Assembly: GCA_052148295.1 (NCBI GenBank)
Contig: JBKQIP010000133.1
Coordinates: 1-9,177, forward strand
From: Bog-473 sp052148295
GTDB lineage: Bacteria; Actinomycetota; Acidimicrobiia; Acidimicrobiales; RAAP-2
Direction of reading: 5' to 3'
DNA length: 9,177 nucleotides
Positions 5,126 through 9,177 of this stretch are shown in pieces (positions within the stretch are counted from its first letter, which is position 1; each line of letters begins with the position of its first letter). A program made the position numbers and the translations under genes. Under the pieces are notes generated by a model. That model saw nothing but the letters and a program-made list of their open reading frames with translations, did not search any database and was not told the DNA's origin.

Positions 5126-6580
5126 CTAGAGGCCCGCTTCCACCGTGACCCGGCCGCTGGCGGCCGCGGCCTTGAGCGCCTCGAAGTCCCGCTCGTTCTG
5201 GTCGGCGTAGGTCTCGGCGAAGGTGGCGATGGCCCGGTCGAAGGCGGGACCATCGCCCAGGTAGCTGGCGATGGCCACCCGGTCGCCCGATCGGGCGTGG
5301 GCCCGGGCCAGGGCCTGCGCGCAGACGCCGACGTACTTGGTGAGCCCCGGCGGGATCGAGCCCTCGACCTCGAAGGAGCCCTTCCAGTCACGTAGCTGGC
5401 GCAGGTAGAAGTCGCGGGTGACCCCGTCGGGGGCTTGCGCCTGCTCGTACCCCAAGAAGATGTCGCTGGTCGCCTGCATCAGGTGCTGACCGGCGACCAC
5501 CCGCTCGCCATGGGTGGCGTAGGCGCTCTGGCCCACGAACTCCTCGAGGACCGAGGCCTCGGCCTCCTTGGCCTGGAGGAACAGGACGTCATCGGCGCTC
5601 TTGCCCACCAGGAGCAGGATCCAGGCCCGCGTGCCCACGCTGCCCACCCCCACCACCTTGCGGGCGACCTGGACGAGCTGGAATTGCTCCAGGAGGTGGC
5701 GCCGGTCGCTCTGGAGGCTCTCGCGGTAACTGCGCAGAAGCTCGTGGAGCTGGTCCATGAGCGCGTCGCTCACCAGCTCGGGGAAGACCTCCTCGACCGG
5801 GACGATCAGCGGCGGGTCGCTGACGATCCGGCGCTGCCCGTCCACCACGTGGGTCAGCTTGTCCAGGGCCTGGTGGCTGTCACGGGTCCGGGCCTTGGCC
5901 ACGATCTTGGTCGTGCGCTCAGCCATGTGCCGGTCGGTCTTCGATCGGCTCGAGCCGGCTGCGGCCTGGAGATCGGCGAGGAGGGCGGCCGCGTCGAGGC
6001 GCAGGTACCAGAGGTCCAGGGTGGACATCGGCGCCAGCCGGTTCATCTCGGCCCGGTAGCTGGCCCCGACCTCGAGCGCGGCGGTGTGGACCTCCTTCTC
6101 GCTGAACTCACGGTCCCGGGCGGCGATGACCGCGCTGGCGGCCAGGCGCTTCACGTCCCATTCGAAGGGACCAGGGAGGGTCTCGTCGAAGTCGTTGACG
6201 TCGAACACCAGGGATCGCTCGGGCGACCCGAACAGCCCGAAATTGGACAGGTGGGCGTCCCCGCAGACCTGGGCCTGGAGCCCCGTTCGGGGGGTGGTGG
6301 CGAGGTCGGACGCCATGACCAGCGCGGCGCCCCGGAAGAAGGTGAAGGGCGAGACCAGCATCCGCCCGTAGCGGATGGGCACGAGTTCGGGCACCCGGGT
6401 CGTGGCCTGGCGCTCGAGCAAGCTGACCGGGTCCGGGCGATCGGCCGCCGGGCTGTACGCGCCCTGTGACGAACGGGGAGCCCGACTGCGGGCCTCCTTG
6501 CCCAGTCTCGCTCGCTCCTCGTCGGAGAGGTGCTCCACGGTGTGGGGTGGGTGGCCGGGTGGTTTGCTCGGCTTCGACAT
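5126..6580 (-). CDS. DUF2252 family protein (kinase-like fold, function unknown)
   Basis: A 484-aa protein clearly of the DUF2252 family. Hallmarks in order: YGRMLVSPFTFFRGAA (71-86), GDAHLSNFGLFGSPE (107-121), FDVNDFDETLPGPFEWDVKR (126-145), ARKVVGVGSVGTRAWILLL (306-324), LFLQAKEAEASVLE (333-346), QHLMQATSDIFLGY (365-378), DFYLRQLRDWKGS (390-402), ARAHARSGDR (425-434) and a C-terminal ETYADQNERDF. The GDAHLxNFG and D-x-N-D-F-D motifs resemble the catalytic and metal-binding loops of aminoglycoside-phosphotransferase/HipA-like kinases; the substrate is not known. I chose the ATG at 6580 because GGAGGG stands 4 nt upstream. A longer frame up to 6688 would translate a 16-bp tandem repeat and is rejected. 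A 237-bp gap precedes it, so it is probably transcribed on its own. Confidence 0.93.
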   Translation of the reverse strand: MSKPSKPPGHPPHTVEHLSDEERARLGKEARSRAPRSSQGAYSPAADRPDPVSLLERQATTRVPELVPIRYGRMLVSPFTFFRGAALVMASDLATTPRTGLQAQVCGDAHLSNFGLFGSPERSLVFDVNDFDETLPGPFEWDVKRLAASAVIAARDREFSEKEVHTAALEVGASYRAEMNRLAPMSTLDLWYLRLDAAALLADLQAAAGSSRSKTDRHMAERTTKIVAKARTRDSHQALDKLTHVVDGQRRIVSDPPLIVPVEEVFPELVSDALMDQLHELLRSYRESLQSDRRHLLEQFQLVQVARKVVGVGSVGTRAWILLLVGKSADDVLFLQAKEAEASVLEEFVGQSAYATHGERVVAGQHLMQATSDIFLGYEQAQAPDGVTRDFYLRQLRDWKGSFEVEGSIPPGLTKYVGVCAQALARAHARSGDRVAIASYLGDGPAFDRAIATFAETYADQNERDFEALKAAAASGRVTVEAGL

Positions 6581-6584
6581 GGTT

Positions 6585-6590
6585 CCCTCC
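6585..6590 (-). promoter_or_regulatory. Ribosome binding site of the DUF2252 gene
   Basis: GGAGGG on the minus strand, 4 nt from the ATG at 6580. It decides this start against the in-frame ATG four codons upstream (6592) and the longer frame beyond. Confidence 0.7.
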
Positions 6591-6618
6591 ATCCGGGTGA
6601 GCGGTCCACTCGCGTTCG

Positions 6619-6662
6619 CTGGGCGACAGGTTTTCTGGGCGACAGGTTCTCTGGGCGACCGG
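6619..6662. repeat. 16-bp tandem repeat (2.75 copies) in the DUF2252 leader
   Basis: Units 6619-6634 and 6635-6650 (CTGGGCGACAGGTTTT and CTGGGCGACAGGTTCT) differ at one base; a partial third, CTGGGCGACCGG, is at 6651-6662. The period is not a multiple of 3, which argues against coding. It begins 38 bp upstream of the DUF2252 ATG. The rest of the 237-bp gap (6581-6817) has a locally AT-richer stretch near 6690-6725 on which the minus strand carries TTGACG (6702-6707), a -35-like hexamer without a good -10 partner. Confidence 0.85.
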
Positions 6663-6817
6663 CAACATGATGGTGCGCTCGGGTCCACGTTGCGACCAAT
6701 ACGTCAATCTGACCAGTCGATCACCGTGCCCAGGAGAGCAGTAGAGCAGAGGTCCCGAGGTGCCGCGGCGGAACTCACCACCGCGACGGGATCCTCCCGA
6801 CATGCCCCGAGGCCGGT

Positions 6818-7561
6818 TCAGGCGTCGAGGGCCAGGCAGCCACGGACCGCGGCCTCGGCGGCCAGGCCGGCGGCCAGGGTGGTGTCGTGGCCCAGCTGCT
6901 CCAGGTTGGTCGCCAGGGCGGGCTCGGCGGTCAGGAGCCGGGCGATCTCGTCCATGTTGCCCGAGCCGTCGGGGTTGGTGGCGTCGACGATGCGCTGGTC
7001 GAGCAGGCCGTCGAACCAGCGGTCTCCGATGCAGCGGTAGACCGACCACGGGCAGCCGTGGGCCTCGCAGACCTGGGCCACGGCCGCGTTCTCCATGTCC
7101 ACCCCGATGCAGCCGTCGGCCAGGAAGCGCCGGCTGAGCTCGGTGTCGAGGGTGACCGCCTCGGTGGTGACGATCTTCCCGGCCCGCGGCGCGTCCCCCG
7201 GCGGGGTGTGGCGGTAGGTGGCGCCGCTGGCGTGGTCCACAATCAGCTCGGCGTTGATCACGGTGCCCACCGGGAGCTCGGGGTCGAGCCCGCCGCAGAT
7301 GCCGGCCACCATCACGTGGTCCACCGCCACGTGGTCCGGCCGACCGGCGTCGAGGAGGCGGGCCAGGGCCGCCCGGGTGGCCGGCGGCCCCATACCGGTG
7401 TGGACGGCGGTCACCGCGGAGCGGCCCACCCGGCCCGTCCACGGCGCGGTGGTGTCCTCGGCGGTCGGGCTCAGCCCGAAGGCGGTCACGATGGCGTGCA
7501 GTTCGAGGGGCATGGGGGCCAGGACGACGACGTGGCGGAGCGGCTCGGGCGGCACGCCCAC
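6818..7561 (-). CDS. Nucleoside phosphorylase/MTA-SAH nucleosidase-like protein
   Basis: A PNP/UDP-phosphorylase superfamily protein of about 247 aa that splits the N-glycosidic bond of a purine nucleoside or related compound. Visible family blocks are HVVVLAPMPLELHAI (10-24), TAVHTGMGPPATRAAL (51-66), VMVAGICGGLDPELPVGTVI (83-102), GVDMENAAVAQVCEAHG (153-169, with the ribose-binding Met-Glu M156-E157) and RCIGDRWFDG (176-185, with D180 at the place of the catalytic Asp). The pattern is closest to MTA/SAH nucleosidases, but the N-terminal EEE-type motif is altered (MPLE), so futalosine hydrolase-like or other specificities remain possible. The start is uncertain: GTG at 7561 is chosen because it precedes the first beta strand closely, with GTG at 7555 as an alternative; neither has a good Shine-Dalgarno. 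The frame is open further, but only through G-rich repeats. It follows cca by 109 bp. Confidence 0.85.
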   Translation of the reverse strand: MGVPPEPLRHVVVLAPMPLELHAIVTAFGLSPTAEDTTAPWTGRVGRSAVTAVHTGMGPPATRAALARLLDAGRPDHVAVDHVMVAGICGGLDPELPVGTVINAELIVDHASGATYRHTPPGDAPRAGKIVTTEAVTLDTELSRRFLADGCIGVDMENAAVAQVCEAHGCPWSVYRCIGDRWFDGLLDQRIVDATNPDGSGNMDEIARLLTAEPALATNLEQLGHDTTLAAGLAAEAAVRGCLALDA

Positions 7562-7578
7562 AGCTTGCCCGCTGGCCG

Positions 7579-7659
7579 CCTCCCCCGCCCGGTCTCCACC
7601 GCCCGGTCTCCACCGCCCGGCCCCTCCGCCCGGCCCGCCGCCCGGGCCCTCCACCACGG
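7579..7659. repeat. Degenerate 14-bp C-rich/G-rich tandem repeat between cca and the phosphorylase gene
   Basis: Two exact copies of TCTCCACCGCCCGG (7593-7606, 7607-7620) are flanked by degenerate units: 7579-7592 on one side, and on the other 7621-7633, 7634-7645 and 7646-7659, of 12-14 bp each. The minus (transcribed) strand carries many GG/GGG runs, so the RNA or DNA could form a G-quadruplex. It fills most of the gap between the cca stop and the phosphorylase start. Translation through it would give only a Gly/Arg/Pro-rich stretch, which supports a non-coding reading. Confidence 0.8.
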
Positions 7660-7670
7660 GGCGGGCCCGA

Positions 7671-9080
7671 CTACGCCTGGGCCCTCCACCAGGCCAGCAG
7701 GCGGCGGCTCGCCTCCTCGTGGCCCAGCGGTCCCTCGTCGAGGCGCAGCTCGAGCAGGAAGTTCAGCGCCTGGCCCACCACCGGGCCGGGGCCGACCCCG
7801 AGGAGCTCCATCACCTCGGTGCCGCTGAGGTCGGGCCGGATGGCGTCGAGCTCCTCCTGCTGGCGCAGCTCGACGATGCGAGCCTCGAGCTCGTCCATGC
7901 GCCGGGCCAGGCCCCGGGCCTTGTTGGCGTTGCGGGTGGTGCAGTCGCACCGGGTCAGCTCGTTGAGCTGCTCGAGCAGCGGCCCGGCGTCGCGCACGTA
8001 GCGCCGCACCGCCTTGTCGGTCCAGCCCAGCCGGTAGGTGTGGAAGCGCAGGTGGAGCTCGACCAGGCGCACCACGGTGTCGATGTCGTGGGCCGAGTAG
8101 CGCAGGGTCTCCATGCGGGCCCGGGTCATGCGGGCCCCCACCATCTCGTGGTGGTGGAAGGTCACCCCGCCGTCGGTGATGGCCCGGGTGCGCGGCTTGC
8201 CCACGTCGTGGAACAGCGCGGCCAGGCGCAGCAGGCGGTCGGGCGAGGTCTTGTCCACCACGGCCAACGTGTGGGCCAGCACGTCCTTGTGGCGGTGGAT
8301 GGGATCCTGCTCGAGGGCCAGGCCGGGCAGCTCGGGCAGGAACTCGGCGGCCAGGCCGGTGCGCACGATGAACCAGAGGGCCTCGGAGGGCACGTCGACG
8401 GTGACGATCTTGTCCAGCTCGTCGCGGATGCGCTCGCGCGACACGATGGCGAGGCGGTCGTGCATGGCCTCGACGGCGGACTCGAGCGCCGGGTCGGGCT
8501 TGAGGGAGAACCGGGCGGCGAAGCGGGCCGCCCGCAGCATGCGCAGCGGGTCGTCGCCGAAGGAGATCTCGGGGTCGAGCGGCGTGCGCAGCCGGCCGGC
8601 GGCCAGGTCGGCCAGGCCGTCGTAGGGGTCGACCAGCTCCATGTCGGGCAAGCGCAGGGCCAGCGCGTTGATGGTGAAGTCGCGCCGGGACAGGTCCTGC
8701 TCGATGTCGTCGCCGAAGGTCACCTCGGGCTTGCGGGAGTCGGGCCGGTACACCTCGGCCCGGTAGGTGGTGATCTCGAAGACCGAGCCGGCCCGGCGGC
8801 AGCCGATGGTGCCGAAGCGGGCCCCCAGCGTCCACACCTCGTCGGCCCAGCCCCGCACCAGCCGCTCGATCTCGTCGGGCCGGGCGTCGGTGGTCAGGTC
8901 GAAGTCGGGGTCGGCCTGCGCTCCCGCCGGGAAGAGAGCGTCGCGGACGGAGCCCCCCACCAGATACAGCGTCCGGCCGGCCCGGGCGAAGCGCTCGGCC
9001 AGCCCCGCCGTGGCCGCCAGCAGGGGGCGGAACCGTTCGGGAACGGACGAGGCTTGCACCCGACCACGGTAGTGCGCCAC
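7671..9080 (-). CDS. cca: CCA tRNA nucleotidyltransferase with HD domain
   Basis: Adds or repairs the 3'-CCA end of tRNAs using CTP and ATP (class II nucleotidyltransferase; called pcnA in mycobacteria). The 469-aa protein has the head-domain turn LVGGSVRD (40-47), the catalytic Asp pair in DPDFDLTTD (D59, D61), RRDFTINALAL (132-142), and DPYDGLADLAAGRLRTP (151-167) with GDDPLRMLRAARFAARF (175-191). An HD-superfamily domain follows, with HRHKDVLAHTL (262-272), LFHDVGKPRTR (289-299) and FHHHEMVGARM (308-318), then LHLRFHTYRLGWTDKAVRRY and CDCTTRN typical of the actinobacterial type. GTG at 9080 is chosen for its GGGAGA Shine-Dalgarno (9087-9092). GTG at 9059, 6 bp after TACCGT, is a good leaderless alternative; the frame up to 9128 would overlap the divergent gene. 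The 13 bp between starts forces overlapping promoters. Confidence 0.95.
   Translation of the reverse strand: MAHYRGRVQASSVPERFRPLLAATAGLAERFARAGRTLYLVGGSVRDALFPAGAQADPDFDLTTDARPDEIERLVRGWADEVWTLGARFGTIGCRRAGSVFEITTYRAEVYRPDSRKPEVTFGDDIEQDLSRRDFTINALALRLPDMELVDPYDGLADLAAGRLRTPLDPEISFGDDPLRMLRAARFAARFSLKPDPALESAVEAMHDRLAIVSRERIRDELDKIVTVDVPSEALWFIVRTGLAAEFLPELPGLALEQDPIHRHKDVLAHTLAVVDKTSPDRLLRLAALFHDVGKPRTRAITDGGVTFHHHEMVGARMTRARMETLRYSAHDIDTVVRLVELHLRFHTYRLGWTDKAVRRYVRDAGPLLEQLNELTRCDCTTRNANKARGLARRMDELEARIVELRQQEELDAIRPDLSGTEVMELLGVGPGPVVGQALNFLLELRLDEGPLGHEEASRRLLAWWRAQA
9066..9071 (-). promoter_or_regulatory. Possible -10 box for a leaderless cca start
   Basis: Minus-strand TACCGT ends 6 bp before an in-frame GTG at 9059. 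If used, Cca would be 462 aa and lack the first seven residues of the longer form; the nucleotidyltransferase core is unaffected. Confidence 0.35.
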
Positions 9081-9081
9081 G

Positions 9082-9087
9082 TAGCCT
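9082..9087 (+). promoter_or_regulatory. -10 box of the rightmost plus-strand gene (leaderless)
   Basis: TAGCCT lies 6 bp before the GTG at 9094. The box, the spacing and the following GTGTC are the same as at the DUF5318 start. It lies between the two divergent start codons and overlaps the cca ribosome binding site. Confidence 0.5.
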
Positions 9088-9093
9088 CTCCCT

Positions 9094-9177
9094 GTGTCGA
9101 CGCGATGGCGCAGGGTCGCCCTGAGCACACTGGCCCTGTCGGCGGTGGCGCTCCTGGCCGGGGTGGCCCGGCCGGCC
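9094..9177 (+). CDS. Exported or membrane-anchored protein, N-terminal fragment
   Basis: Only 28 codons are visible before the right edge, with no stop. They encode (M)STRWRRVALSTLALSAVALL...: a short basic start (R4, R6, R7) followed by a hydrophobic Ala/Leu/Val segment (about 8-25) and then R-P-A, as expected of a signal peptide or first membrane helix. No Shine-Dalgarno is present; the GTG follows a TAGCCT box by 6 bp. From genome context, the gene divergent from pcnA in Actinobacteria is often followed by a large secreted/membrane protein (Rv3909-like) and murJ, so this may be that protein, but the fragment cannot prove it. A competing ATG at 9105 in another frame gives a Gly/Pro-rich stretch and is less likely. 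Confidence 0.6.
   Translation, partial: MSTRWRRVALSTLALSAVALLAGVARPA

Noticed and set aside
5435..6469. Long plus-strand frame opposite DUF2252
   Set aside because: Antisense shadow; the opposite frame has many conserved DUF2252 motifs.
6619..6662. Possible short CRISPR array
   Set aside because: Units are 16 bp and directly adjacent without spacers, and no cas genes are present.
6581..6688. N-terminal extension of the DUF2252 protein
   Set aside because: It crosses a 16-bp tandem repeat that is out of register with codons, and a GGAGGG Shine-Dalgarno marks the downstream ATG.
6787..6799. CGGGA-TCC-TCCCG stem-loop after the phosphorylase stop as a terminator
   Set aside because: The stem is only 5 bp with a 3-nt loop and no U-tract; it is too weak to call.
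7562..7657. Gly-rich N-terminus for the phosphorylase
   Set aside because: It derives entirely from the 14-bp G-rich tandem repeat; family members begin just before the first beta strand.
7486..8835. Long minus-strand frame running through cca and into the phosphorylase gene
   Set aside because: Out of frame with both real genes and composed of Arg/Pro/Gly/Ala-rich residues typical of shifted frames in GC-rich DNA.

Overview
The window reads as chromosomal DNA of a high-GC actinobacterium. The evidence is very GC-rich codon third positions, frequent GTG starts, several apparently leaderless genes, and a gene set typical of mycothiol/phosphatidylinositol-making Actinobacteria (actinobacterial-type ino1, DUF5318, an HD-domain CCA-adding enzyme of the PcnA type). 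An uncultured member of the Acidimicrobiia or a related deep branch is my best guess, from inference only. There are no rRNA or tRNA genes, transposases, integrases, CRISPR arrays or phage genes. This is housekeeping chromosome, not an accessory island, and I do not see a wholly new multi-gene system.

Layout, left to right. On the minus strand, DUF5318 (1382-1813), panB (474-1385) and the 5' part of rpsF (1-268, running off the left edge) are read leftward; DUF5318 and panB overlap by 4 bp, and rpsF has its own structured leader. Divergent from them, on the plus strand, a PadR-family repressor gene (1936-2601) and ino1 (2598-3698) overlap by 4 bp and share one promoter whose -10 box lies inside a perfect 19-bp palindrome. 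Converging on ino1 with only 6 bp between stop codons is a minus-strand run: a CMD/AhpD-like protein (3705-4190), an MBL-fold hydrolase (4230-5051), a DUF2252 protein (5126-6580), a nucleoside phosphorylase/MTAN-like protein (6818-7561) and a CCA-adding enzyme (7671-9080). At the right edge a plus-strand gene for an exported or membrane-anchored protein begins at 9094, with only 13 bp between its start and the cca start.

How the genes relate. PanB starts pantothenate/CoA synthesis. Ino1 makes inositol-3-phosphate for mycothiol and phosphatidylinositol, and the PadR protein is placed to control it through autoregulation. RpsF and Cca serve translation. The rest are enzymes of uncertain substrate. 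From memory of the M. tuberculosis H37Rv map, ino1-padR-DUF5318-rpsF and pcnA-exported protein lie on opposite sides of oriC (about Rv0046c-Rv0053 and Rv3907c-Rv3909); here both blocks sit within 9 kb.

The points most worth a second look are the PadR operator/promoter architecture, a recurrent TANNNT box 6-8 bp before start codons that implies leaderless mRNAs, three short tandem-repeat loci (panB 3' end, DUF2252 leader, cca-phosphorylase gap), and a two-hairpin leader ahead of rpsF that could be a ribosomal-protein autoregulatory element.
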